Source: Gorsachius magnificus (Eukaryota > Chordata > Aves > Pelecaniformes > Ardeidae). Taken from it: 64,000 nt of DNA. The translations under genes were made by a program, and so were the position numbers. The notes under the pieces were generated by a model, which was not told the origin of the DNA, did no database searches, and was given only the letters and a program-made list of their open reading frames with translations. The stretch is taken from the NCBI GenBank assembly GCA_034008185.1, contig CM067084.1, positions 61,580,599 to 61,644,598 of the forward strand, given 5' to 3'. Position 1 is the stretch's first letter. The number at the start of each line of letters is the position of its first letter. Of the stretch, positions 24,431 to 35,905 are shown in pieces.

Positions 24431-25037
24431 AAAAAGATTTTTTTCTCCTACTCTACAGCTTCTATTAGATTACATTTTCTGGCTTTTCTTTGAAAGTCTG
24501 TATCTAGACAAAAAAAAGTCTCTTTGTTTGGAATCGTTATGTTGATGTTAGTTCAGAACACACAAATTATAAAAACTGTGACATTCTTTACAGATCACTG
24601 AAAATAAATACTAGATCCCTCCTTTTCTTAGACATTGAGAGTTGAACTCTGTTACAAGTTGTAGTTCTTTTAAAAAGAAACTCTCCAACCAGTTTTATAT
24701 CAGAATAAATTGTCTTCATTGATATACTTGGTGTCAGTTCAATGACTAATTGTGAATTTAAAAGGCTGCAGAGTGCAGTATCGTCTCAAAATTCAAGTAT
24801 CCTTTCTCTACATCTGATTAGTCCATGCCAAGGGGCAATGAGCAGTCAGTGGGAAAAATACTGTTCCATTAAACAGTACCTCTGGGCTTCCAAAGCCCAT
24901 TTTTTTTTTGACAGGCAATCTTTTTCTCAGAATCTGAATAATTTCATTCTTGAGAAAATATGTTTTGATTATTGTAAATGATCAGGTGTTCTTTTTTTTC
25001 CCTTCTCACATCAAGGTTCAACATAGTCCTAAGGCAC
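24431..25037. other. Unique AT-rich spacer, no gene
   Basis: No recognisable element between the MIR-like relic and the LTR. A short plus-strand frame (24742-24981) has no recognisable product. Confidence 0.6.
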
Positions 25038-26081
25038 ACTTCTGGGTTGACCCTGGCTGGATGCCAGGTGCCCATCAAGCTGCTCTATTACTCCTCCTCC
25101 TCAGCTGGACAGGGGAGAGAAAATATAACAAAAGGATTGTGGTTAGAGATAAGGACAGGAAGATCACTCAGCAATTACTGTCATGGGCAAAAGAGACAAT
25201 ACTTGGGGAAAGATAGTTTAATTTATTGCCTATTAATAGGAGAAAAGGTTAATTAGAAATGTGAACAAACCTAAAAACCTCTTCTCCCCCCTCCCATCTT
25301 CCCAGGCTCAGCTTCACTCTTAACTCCTCTACCTCCTCCCTCACAGTGGTGCAAGGAATGGGGGATGGGGGTTGCAGTTAGTTCATCACACTGTTGTCTC
25401 TGATGCTGCTTCCTCCTCATACTTTTCCCCTGCTCCAGCACAGGGTTCCTCCCATGGGAGACAGTCCTTCATAAACTGCTACAACGTGGGTTCCCCCTTC
25501 CATGAGGTGCAGTCCTTCAGGAATGGATTGCTCCAGCGTGGGTTCCCCACAAGGTCAAAGTCCTGCCAGCAAACCTGCTCCAGCACAGGCTCCTCTCTCC
25601 ACTCAGTGGGATCACAGACTCCTTCAGGCACATCCACCTGCTCCGGTGTGGGGTCCTCCACAAGCTTCAGGTGGATAGCTGCTCCACCATGAACCTCCAT
25701 GGGCTTCAGGTGGATATCTGCTCCAACATGGACCTCCATGGGCTGCAGGGGGACAGCCTGCCTCACCATGGGCTGCAGAGGAATCTCTGCTCTGGCACCT
25801 ACTTCACTGACCTTGCTGTCTGTAGAGTTGTTCCTCTCACATATTCTCACTCCTCTCTCCACTACTGTTGTGCAGTAGATTTTTTTTCCCCTTATTAATT
25901 ACATTATCCCAGAGGCACTACCACTGTCACTGATGGACTTGGCCTAGGCCAACGGTGGGTCTGCCTTGGAGCGGGCTGGCATTGGCTCTGTCAGACACAG
26001 GGAAAGCTTCTGGCAGCTTCTCACTGAAGCCACCCCTGTAGCCCCCCTGCTCCCAAACCCTTGCCATCCAAACCCAATACA
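25038..26081 (-). mobile_element. ERVL-like solo LTR, full length, antisense
   Basis: Second near-complete antisense copy of the same family as 19677-20678. The left edge is decayed (acttc in place of a TG start, then TGGGTTGACCCTGGCTGG). The right edge is the expected AAACCCAATACA. TTTATT at 25222-25227 supplies the minus-strand AATAAA. The interior carries three 39-bp units at 25632-25748, each ending CTTCAG or CTGCAG. Flanks ggcac and aacac match at three of five positions, so the target duplication is eroded, and this copy seems older than the first. A minus-strand frame of 127 codons (25479-25862) spans the repeats; I regard it as an LTR by-product, not a gene. No internal retroviral sequence is attached. 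Confidence 0.82.
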
Positions 26082-28549
26082 AACACTTAGTCTTATGTGT
26101 ATTTATTTTATTTATTTGCCTAATGTTGTAGGCAAATGCCATGAAGGAAATGAAATATGTTGCAAAATCTTAGCAGCATTCCAATGATTTGATCATTTCC
26201 TGTGCCCTCCATTTTGAGCTTTTTAATTATTCCTTATTTCTTCCATATAACTTCTTTTGTTTGCAGATTTTGGTTTGTTTGGGTTAAATACTAAATTCTG
26301 GCACATTCTAATAATACTAACATGTGAAATAAAAATCATCCTTACAAAGATTTTATTTTTTAGGTATGTTTGATGTTTTTCTTACTCCAAGGGGACATCA
26401 ATGATCCCAGGAATATTTTGCAGGTGACAGAGCACATTAACTTCTATAGGAACTTCTTAAGTAATTGCTTTTCTACATGCTTCTTCAACACTAAGTTTTC
26501 TTATATTTTCTGACGTTCTGTAAAAATGAATTGGTTTAGTGCATTTGGATATGATTTGGTTTACATGATATAAGTGGTCAGATACTGAAGGCAGTGGGCA
26601 GATAGTGTGATATTATGTGGGCAGTTTAAAAGCTTTTTATCAGATTTTTTTAAATACATCAATCTTTTCCCTTTGATGAGCATCAGAAGGCCTCAAAAAA
26701 ATTCTTTTCTCATTTTATGTAATCTATTCCTTACTTATTACTGGCTTCAGTGCAGTTTTATGTATAACTGGAGAATGTTCATTGCAATTCAGGTTGGGAA
26801 AATCCAAGCCTTAGATTAGACTCTCTAGACAGATAAATTTATTTGTTTATAATTATTTGGGTAGTAAAGGTTTATTAATTTTAAAGCTTTTTGTGACAGA
26901 GACATTCTGTTGCCGTGTATATATGTACACCATTTTGTGTAACAGAATCTTAACTTCTGATCAGCTTTCAGAGAAATACATTTTGTACTCTACTTTTAAT
27001 AAATGTCATGTCTAAGTTATATTACCAGTGTGATCTTTTCCTACTTCATCTAAGCCAAAGTAATTTTAAAGTGATCGGGTGGAATTGTCTAACAATGTAT
27101 GAGTTATTCATAAAGGAAACTATTAGGAGTCTATTTATATAAGAATATACCCTACCTGTTTTTATTCTGGCTAATAATAACCAAGATAGAAATCAGATAC
27201 TAAATCATATAATTCTGTTGCTTAGAAGAGGCTAGGTGAGAGAGAGACAGATAGAATTGTTCCAAAAATCTTGCTGAGAGTTAGTGTGAATGCATGCAAG
27301 CATGCAGATACAAAAAGAAAAAGGCAGTCTCCAGAGACAGGAATTAGTTAGGTTGATAAAGGCCTAAAAACTGTTGTGGAAAAACATTATTATGGAGGTT
27401 TGAAGAACCTAAACATATAAGAGTACATTATTTGAATTCTTCTCTTCTTGCAATATATGTTCAAATGAAAGAATAAAGAATGCTTAGTTACAAAGAAGTC
27501 ATTTTTATGGAAAAGAAAAAAAAGCTTTAGGAGGAAAAGGACAGGCACAAACAGGGAGGTATGTTCCTTTTTGATAGGTATCCGAATGGCCAAAAAGAGG
27601 ACCTAAATTTGTGTTGCCATGTAACTGAAGCATCATAACTGCTATAATAATAATATCAGTAACAATATCAATACTAACATTTATCAGTAAAATACATTTT
27701 GTTCATTCCTCAATGTTCATCTATAATTAGATAAGGCATTAAAAAGGTTAATACATTTGTTAATTATAGCTTAAGGACTATTGCTCCTCTTACCTTGACA
27801 AAATATTGAATAGTGAAATAATTTGGAATTATATTCCTTATTTTATATAAGGATTGTGGACTAAAGAGATAAAATTAGCACTTAATTAATGTTTTCAGGA
27901 TACTTTCTGTAGATAATTGCTGAATACTTTAAAGTAGGTTAATATATTTGGCTTTTGAAATTAAGCTTAAATAAGCAAAAAAACCCCATTAGAACTATCA
28001 ACTGAACTTAAGATTTTTATGTTCTTTAAATGTTTCATCTAATTGTGCAGCTTTTTTACAACAGGATAGACAGCTTCAGGAAAAAAGGGATATAGTAGTT
28101 ACTGGTGCTGAGATTTGTACTTCTCTAGAGGCTTGTTAAGTGGCAGTATATAGTAAAGGAAAAAATTGTAAGTCTATTGCAAAACAATTTTTCAGGTAAT
28201 AAAGGTTTTATAAAACTTCAGAGAAATATGTGTTGGTGTAATTGTAAAGCAGGATTGCAATTTCTTCTCTTGTATAAACGAGAGGATTTCAGAAGGAAAT
28301 TTCCATATCGAGATAGGAGCTTAGAAACTTAAAGTATGTTTAGTGTAATAATCTTACTTTGAAATATATTGTTTACTTTTCCTTTATGTTTCATAACATC
28401 TGTACTTCATAACTGTACTCAAAAGGTTAACCTATACCTATCTTCACTGTAAAATAATTATTTCTTTTGTCAGGACTCATGTTTATTTGACTACAATAGT
28501 TGTTACTTTTATTTAAAAGATTATGCTAATTGAAACCATAAATGTGTGT
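26082..28549. other. Unique AT-rich DNA, no gene recognised
   Basis: Nothing recognisable beyond short homopolymers and short incidental frames, such as 26607-26819 plus and 27390-27593 minus. Confidence 0.6.
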
Positions 28550-28554
28550 GTATT

Positions 28555-29223
28555 TGTTATGATCCAATTCTGTTTGGATGAGAGGAAGGCTCCCTTGCTT
28601 TCTAGCCTACCTCAAACGAGTCTGGGAGGCCAGGGGCAGCAGGACCAACCTCTCGTTTCCGGTTCGATCCCTTCAAGCGAGATTAAGACACAAACAAGGT
28701 CAGATGTCATAAGTCCACCCATTTATTAATTGTTCAGGGGAAAGAGAGAAAGCAGCAACAGGAAAGGAAGGAAGGAAAGGTAACAAATAAAGCGAGAGGT
28801 CCGGATAGAAGAGAGCAGACAGTCACCACCATGGATCCGCGGCGTCCCAGGGGTCTGTGCTTCGTTGATCGCACATGGAATCTTCGGTGGTCTCTTCACG
28901 AGGTCGGTGATCTTCCTCTGGCATCTTCAGTGGTCTTCCACAAGGTCCCCCCCACAGTCTGAGACTGCAGCCTTCTTACACATTTCGTGCGCTTTACTTT
29001 TGGCGGGCTCTGTTTGCGCGCTTTCTTGTTGCTGGGCAGGGTTCTGCTGGCATGCTTTAAGTGGCAGCAAACTACAAGCCTTGGTGGGCAGGCGGCCCCG
29101 CCTGGGTGTCCACTGCCTCAGCCAGCCTGCAAGCCATCTTGCCTGCAGCAATGCTGATCTTTGCACATTGCCACACAAAGGAGCAAGCTTTGAGACAGTT
29201 AGCTGGCTATTCAGTCTCTCACA
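28555..29223 (-). mobile_element. Solo LTR with TG/CA ends and 5-bp TSD
   Basis: A 669-bp block, visibly richer in G and C than its flanks. It starts TGTTATGATCC and ends TCTCTCACA, and is flanked by GTATT at 28550-28554 and at 29224-29228, a perfect 5-bp direct repeat. TTTATT at 28722-28727 gives an AATAAA on the minus strand, followed in that sense by a T/G-rich stretch, which fits an R/U5 boundary. The LTR is therefore read on the minus strand, with a 5' end TGTGAGAGACTG. The interior has an imperfect repeat built around ATCTTCGGTGGTCTC and ATCTTCAGTGGTCTT. It is a different family from the copies at 18-26 kb. No internal viral genes are adjacent. Overlapping open frames on both strands (125 and 103 codons) are incidental. 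Confidence 0.85.
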
Positions 29224-29228
29224 GTATT

Positions 29229-31658
29229 TAATATACATATAAATATATTAAAATACATTACTCTTCATAGCATTTAAACACATGTTTTTGAATACTTTCA
29301 ACTGTTTTTAGCTCATCAGTTCACATTTTTTCTTTTTTTTTTTTTTCCCCTCAATATTCCCAAGTCTGTCCTTTCTTCTATTTCTCTCTTTTTCCTTCAG
29401 AGAAGAAATGTCTAGGGGTATTGACTGTGTCTTGGAGGTGGTAAATACATAAAACCCAACTACATCTTAATAAATAACTAAAGCACAAAAGGTCTCTTCT
29501 GAAAAATATGAAGATATTTCACAGTTTAGAGACCTAACAAAAAAAAAAAAGAACAGAAGCAAAGTAATGTCACTCCAGTTGTTGATATATTCTACATCAC
29601 TTCTCAACTATGCCAGCTATTGAAAGCCAAGACCACATGTCTCAACATTAAAATGAACAGTGTATATACAATTTTCCACTATTTATTTTATTTCTATTAT
29701 ACAAATCCTAGACTATGTTTCACCTTTTCTTTCTCTTCTTAATTACAAACCTATAACTTCAAAATCATATTTACTCCTTCTATTTTCTGGATTTTTAGTG
29801 GAACATTTTGTGTTTAAAAAAACAAGACAAGAAAGGATACAAAATAATTCCATTATATGAAGTAGGTATGGGTCAGCACAGAACTATTCAACTCTAAATG
29901 TTTACCTACTGCAAGGGCAGAATAGTAGTAGAACTTATTGGTGAGACAATAATTCTGACACAGCAGCTGGCCTTGGAAAAGGAAAGAAAATGGTAGCAGA
30001 AGTCTACTTTGCTCCTTCAAAATTTAGGTGAATTTTTTTTTCTTTTCCTTGTCACAACAGTCAACTGTAAAGAAGTAAGATTTTTCAAAGGGTTTACCAA
30101 AGTGTATGAAATATTAAGTCATGTTTCTGTCTTTTACAGCTGGATGTGTTTAACTTTTCTATTAGAATAACTGCAAACATTGCTGTGGATTGAGAGAAGA
30201 GAAACTGTCTTCACTGGATTTATCTCTCTGTGCTTTCATGGGTATGTAGAGAAGATGGGAAGAATGGAAATAGATGGATTGCATAATTGGCACGTAACCA
30301 CTATTTGAAGGTTGTATTCCCATCAGAACTCAATTTATACGGTTGGCCAAAATAGCAAATTCCCAGTCCAAGATGTGACAGAGAGCAAAAATACCTTGGG
30401 CACCGAGATTAATTATGTTTCAAGTGTGGCAACAACTTGTCTACAATAAAGACCTTCATATGCCTACTCACAAAATGCATCCTATAGACTCCGACAGACT
30501 CAGATCTCAAACTCTTCATTGGCTATTTTATTTCCCAGCCACAACTGTCAAGCATTTGCAATGCACTTGGCTCTATACTGGAAAAGTTTTACAAATCATT
30601 CAAGATTATTATTCTAGGCTTCTCCTTTTTTAATTTATTTCCACTTTATGACACACACCCAATTTGCTAGAATATTCAGTATCCTGTCACAACTCTTTCA
30701 GTGGCATGTCTTTGTCTCTCTTAAAATGCACCAAAATGTATTATGTTCATAGCACAGGTATCAGAATAACTGAATAAAATTCCACTAACCCTTAGAAAAG
30801 TACAATTCTTATATAGATATTACATACAGATATATGGGTTTTAATGTCAAAGTGATAAATTATAGGAATGTGAATTTTCTGACAGTTTTTAAACACAGAG
30901 AAAAAGAAATGTATCTTCATATGAAATGTTAAAAGAAAACAAAGATTATTCTTAATTAAATGCCTGACAAAACAAAATTCACACTCTTTTCCAAGCAAAA
31001 AAGGATAAACAGTAGTGAAAGTACATTACCTCTCTCCCACCTCTGCTTCCCAATAATAAGGCATTTGTGCTTCAAAATATGAACAGGTTGCAAATAGATG
31101 TCATAAATAAGATCTTTCTCTCACGTTTCAACTACTGATTAAATAAAAAAAGCAGTGAAAGTGAAACTTATGTGAACTCAAACCAAGCTGAACTCCTTTT
31201 TAGTTGCCTATGCTTCACTGAATTCTTTACCTTAAACCTATTTGTGCCAGTCTCTTCCTGCCTTCGTGTATGCTCAGGCACTAAGCTACATGACCTTGAG
31301 CCCAGTGAGAATCTAGTAACCAGATTTCTAGTGCAAGCCTGTGTAGAAATATCCAGATTACTTATGAATGAGCTGATAGGTCTACATAGGAAAGTCAAAT
31401 GCCACACTAGGACATCAGCTCAATCCAAGAAGAGCAGTAGATGTCCAACAGCACCACACTCTGTTTATGCAGTTACAAAGCTTCTAAAGCTCTCTGTATA
31501 AACAATTTTGGGAAGTCTTCAAGGTTATTGGTATTACATTATATACATATGAACTATTTGGAAAAAGCTTGCCATTGGTTTCTCACCCTCCATTCCCAGC
31601 TCTGTCCAGGGGTCCAGCTACAGGCTTGGGCTGCATGTGAGGGTGAAGAGAAGAAATA
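29229..31658. other. Unique AT-rich DNA, no gene recognised
   Basis: No repeat or gene recognised. T- and A-rich runs occur near 29333-29346 and 29540-29552. Confidence 0.6.
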
Positions 31659-32295
31659 CATAGAAACATGGAAACATAGAATAGTTTGAGTTGGAAGGGA
31701 CCTTTAAAGGTCATTTAGTCCAACCATCCTGCAATAAGCAGGGACATCTTCAACCAAACCAGACTGCTCAGAGCCCCATCCAACCTGACCTTGAATGTTT
31801 CCACGGATGGGGCATCTACCACCTCTCTGTGCAACCTGTTCCAGTGTTTTACCACCCTCATCATAAAAAAATTCTTCTTTATACCTAGTCTGAATTTACC
31901 CTCTTCTAGTTTAACCCCCCTTGTCCTATTGCAACAGGCCCTACAAAAAAGTCTGTCCCCATCTTTCTTATAAGCCCTCTTTATATATTGAAAGGCCACA
32001 ATAAGGACTCCCTGGAGCCTTCTCTTCTCCAGGCTGAACAACCCCAACTCACTCAGCCTTTCTCATAGGAGGGGCATTCCAGCCCTCGGATAATTTTTGG
32101 TATTTTTTGTGGCCCTCCTCTGGACCCACTCCAACAACTCCATGCCTTTCCTGTACTGAGAACTCCAGAGCTGGATGCAGTACCTCAGGTGGGGTCTCAC
32201 CAGCATGCAGTAGAGGTCCCTCAACCTCCTGGCCACACTTCTTTTTAAGCTGCCCGAGATACTGTTGGCTCATGTCCAGTTTTTCATCCACCAGT
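31659..32295 (-). mobile_element. CR1 LINE fragment, 3' end with ORF2 tail
   Basis: The left edge holds imperfect CATAGAA repeats (the CR1 tail on the minus strand), followed by TTGAGTTGGAAGGGACCTTT. The minus-strand frame at 31715-32047 shows [16 protein letters not shown]-type and [10 protein letters not shown] motifs, the conserved carboxy-terminal part of CR1 ORF2. A second minus-strand frame (32049-32291) begins [10 protein letters not shown], which lies just upstream in the family. The two are interrupted by stops and frameshifts, so nothing is translatable as a whole. A short internal deletion near 32258-32275 removes the usual segment between GATACTGTTGGCT and CATGTCCAG. It is 5'-truncated: the reverse transcriptase core is absent. 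Confidence 0.93.
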
Positions 32296-33453
32296 TCAGC
32301 TGAGCCAGCACTGTATTTTCTTCTGTTCCCCTCCTCTCTTCCTTCTCCTGAGTCCCTGTAACAGCTGAACCTTCATAGCACTTTTGTGTAAGCAAAATAC
32401 AGTAATAATAAGGAAACAGGGAGATCACCTGAATCACAGCTCAAATGTTTATTTTAATTTTAAAACATCATAGGGAGACCCTGATGTTACGAAGGTAACA
32501 AACTTGTAAGACTGCATATTTTGATTCCAGACCCATCATCATAATCAGGACATAAACGTGGTATAGAACAAGAAAATACAAGGAAATTCTTTGTCACTAA
32601 TCCTTCTATGAATAATAAAAACAGGTTCTTCAAAGATAAAGAAAGTATTTTTTCTTGCTAAGATAATAACTTTAAAAGTTTTGTTTCTGCAACTTTATCC
32701 TCTCACCAATTTTAAAGCTATGTTGAATTTACTAACCAGAAAAACAAAAAAACAAAGAAACATAATCCACAAACTGTATGCCATATTTTTCCCTTAGAGG
32801 TAAACAAAATTTAAAATTACTTCTGAGGAAAAAGAGAAGAAAGTAGTTTGAAAACTTTGTCAATTATTTTTTTCTAGAAAACATTGGCATTTTCTAAGTA
32901 TTTGTATTAAAATTTTTTTCCAAAATATTCAAAATACAAGATATTTTAGTCTATTATTTTTTCTATTTTTTTTAAATTAAAAAAAAATCTAGTTATGAAC
33001 AATTCTTATTTCTGAAACACAGCATGAAAAAAAAAATATAAGCATTAATTATCTCTAATTATAATGTCAGAAAAGAGTAAAAATTAAACCCAGAGTTCTT
33101 TCCATGCTGATACATAATGTGTGTGCTGAATTCTTTTATTCGCCTGACCGGCTGAAATCTCCTTTCTGATCCTGCTAACACAAACAGGAAATATTTTGAA
33201 ATGGCTGACAATATGTTGAAAAATCAAAGTTATGTGTGCAGATGGGGAAGGAGTGATGTAAGTTCAAAATTTCTAAGAGAAAACGCAATTGCATTGTGAT
33301 GATTTAATTTGTTTTTTCTTTATTATTTGTGTTGTCCTTTTTAACACTTGATAACCCCAGTAATTGTATGACTGAGGATTCAGAAATCTGTTTCTCACGC
33401 TATAACAATTTTTTAAAAATAATTTAAACCAACTGATTTTTATTTTTTTTTAA
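32296..33453. other. Unique AT-rich DNA, no gene recognised
   Basis: Very AT-rich, with many A and T runs. I see no gene or repeat family. Confidence 0.6.
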
Positions 33454-33909
33454 CGTGGAAATAAAATTCCTGCTGGAGATCTGAAGTCTCAGCTTCCCAA
33501 CTACCATTGCAAAGCTGAATGCCCAGAGAAGTATTACTCAGGAAGATGCTGCCAGAACATCAGAAATGTAAAGCTTCCTGCCAGCTCAGCTGAAGGATTT
33601 AGATGCCTTGAATATCCTGATAAGAAACCCTCTCTCCATGGAGCATCCTGGCTAAAGATAAACCTCCTAGGTGATGAGCTATCCAGTTTTACAGCAGATA
33701 GCCGACATTTTCAGATTGCCAAAGAGATAGGCTTGCTGGCAAGAAAACTTATCCTGGGAAATCTGCCTGGTTTCTGTCAGAAGATTCAAGAAAATCAACA
33801 CCTTCCTACAAAATTTAACAATTTTGTCAAGCTGGCACTTTCTGATAAAAAAACAGGGAAAAAAAATGTTCATTTTAGTCACAAGTATTCAAAATTAAAA
33901 GAGATCTGA
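33454..33909 (+). other. 151-codon open frame without methionine, unknown
   Basis: From the codon after a TAA at 33451-33453 the plus strand stays open for 151 codons to a TGA at 33907-33909, with no ATG in the frame. The region is less AT-rich than its surroundings. The predicted peptide has a cysteine-rich start (YHCKAEC, then GRCCQ) and a lysine-rich end, and I recognise no family. With no start codon it could only be coding as part of a spliced exon. Acceptor-like sites exist (AG at 33491-33492), but the pyrimidine tract is poor. The minus strand is also open for 67 codons (33679-33882), which weakens the case. It may be a real terminal exon, a pseudogene or chance. Confidence 0.2.
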
Positions 33910-34954
33910 AAAAACCCCACAAAGGTCTGTTCTTTTAGAAAGCTGCCTAGATATGACTCAGTGTCAAGGCTGCCACTCTGAACCCTGTCCTTAACATTGA
34001 GAAAACTTTGTAACTTTAATGAGGTTATCTTACTTCACAGGTATATGTCCAATTTTGCATTATAAATTAAAATATCATTTAACCAGCAATAGAGTTTGTG
34101 CTAATAAGTTATAATTTTTAAATTTTTAGGGAGGGTTAGCAGTTCAGGGTTTTTTGTTTTTTCTTATTACTTCTTTGGAAGATTATATGGGACTGTTCCA
34201 CTGTTACAAGTATATAATACAATCGTCAACATAATAAAGTATCCTTTTTAATTAAATAAAATTTCACAGTGCTTTACCCATTGTACTTTCCCGCTACCAT
34301 TGATGGGTTTCCTAAGCTATATTTCAGTTTTTGATGGAGAAATGTATCCAATTTGAATGGATCAATTGGAGCAACATGTTTTGGGGGATCAGGACAAAAG
34401 AGAATCAAAACCAATTGCATAGTCAATCTGGAATTATAAAATAACTTTGACTAAACTGGTTGAAGTGTCACACTTCTCTCAGGCAAAGTAACAGTCAAAA
34501 TAATTCTGCAACACTCTCTAGATTTTTCAGATATGATCAAAATCAAAGGCTAAGTGACCCTTTAAATCATTTTATCTGTCCCCATGTTGGCAAAAGAATG
34601 CTTCCCAGTTTTATGGCCAATGTATTTATATTATGTAGAAGTGAGTGAACTTTTGCCATTGAAGAAGTCTCAAACCAAGAAAATCTACGTGTACACTTAA
34701 AAACACTTAAAAAAAAAAAAAAAAGCTTTTCTGATCCTGATTATTTCCTCTTCACCTCTGACTTTGTGAGGCTTTAAGACTTGTGCTTTCCTAGTGCTAG
34801 ATGAATTTAACTTTAAGAATATTCACTGGCCTTGGCATGTTTCAAATATTCCTAGACCATCAGATATAATGTGTTTCTCATCATTTTATTACCCTACTCC
34901 AAGCTTTAAGATCAGAGACTATAAAAAACCCCATATAAACCATATACCTGGCTC
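33910..34954. other. Unique AT-rich DNA with A16 run, no gene
   Basis: A run of 16 A lies at 34709-34724, with no AATAAA upstream. No gene or repeat is recognised. Confidence 0.6.

Positions 34955-34982
<28 letters not shown>
34955..34982. repeat. Poly(A) run of 28
   Basis: Twenty-eight consecutive A on the plus strand directly abut the 3'-truncated CR1 to the right. No AATAAA stands within 30 bp to the left. See findings for the junction. Confidence 0.95.
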
Positions 34983-34985
<3 letters not shown>

Positions 34986-35905
34986 GCTGAACAACCCCAA
35001 CTGTCTCAGCTTTTCCTCATAGAGGAGGTGTTTCATCCCTCTGATCATTTTTGTGGCCCTCCTCTGGACTTGATCCAACAGGTCCATGTCCTTCTTATGT
35101 TGGGAGCGCCAGAGCTGAATGCAGTACTCCAGGTAGGGTCTCACAAGAGTGGAATAGAGGGGGAGAATCCTGGTCGCATTTCTTTTGTTGCAGCCCGGGA
35201 TACAGTTGGCTTTCTAGGTTGCAAGAATACATTGACAGGTCATGTTGAGCTTCTCATCAACCAACACCCCCAAACCCTTCTCCCCAGGGCTGCTCTAAAT
35301 CCATTCTCCACCCGGCCTGTATTTGTGCTTGGGATTTCCCCGACCCATGTGCAGGACCTTTCACTTGGCCTTGTTGAATTTCATGAGGTTCACATGGGCA
35401 CACCACTCAAGCCTGTCAAGGTCCCTCTGGATGGCATCCCTTCCCTCCAGCATGTCAACCGCACCACACAGCTTGGACTCATGAACAAACTCACTGAGGG
35501 TGCACTCAATCCAATTGTCCATGTCACCAACAAAGATGTTAAACAGCACCAGTCCTGATACTGACCCCTGAGGAAGACCACTTGTCACTGGTCTCCACTT
35601 GGACATCAAGCTGTTGATCACAACATTTTGAGCACAGCCATCCAGCCAAATCCTTATCCACTGAGTGGTCCATCCATCAAAACTATGTCTCGCCAATTTA
35701 GAGACAAGAATGTCATGAAGGACAGTGTCAAATGCTTTGCACAAGTCCAGGTAGATGGAGTCAGTTGCTCTTCCCTTATTCACCATTGTAGAAGGCCATC
35801 AAATTTGTCAGGCATGGTTTGCCCTTAGTGAAGCCATTTTGGCTGTCACAAATTACCTCCTTAGTTTCCATGTGCCTTAGCATAGTTTCATCTGACAGTC
35901 TGTCT
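34983..35905 (-). mobile_element. CR1 LINE fragment with decayed RT domain
   Basis: About 920 bp of CR1 ORF2 on the minus strand. From upstream to downstream in the sense direction I see the block SQNGFTKGKPCLTNL (minus-strand frame 35776-36081), then [10 protein letters not shown] (motif A region), SGLPQGS (motif B) and KFNKAK. Next comes YLEYCIQLW with RRATKMIRG near the left edge. The motif C position, usually FADD in CR1, reads FVHE here, so both catalytic aspartates are gone and the enzyme is dead. Unlike normal CR1 copies the 3' tail is missing: the element stops within the GLFS segment and meets a poly(A) run. The upstream limit near 35905 is approximate. A 254-codon frame on the opposite strand is only its shadow. 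Confidence 0.93.

Noticed and set aside
28865..29242. Opposed ORFs of 125 and 103 codons
   Set aside because: Both fall within the solo LTR at 28555-29223 and run over its right edge or near it. No retroviral protein motif is visible.
34794..35558. 254-codon plus-strand ORF, the longest in the window
   Set aside because: It runs through the poly(A) tract as a lysine stretch and then antisense through a CR1 element. It is a shadow of the CR1 sequence.
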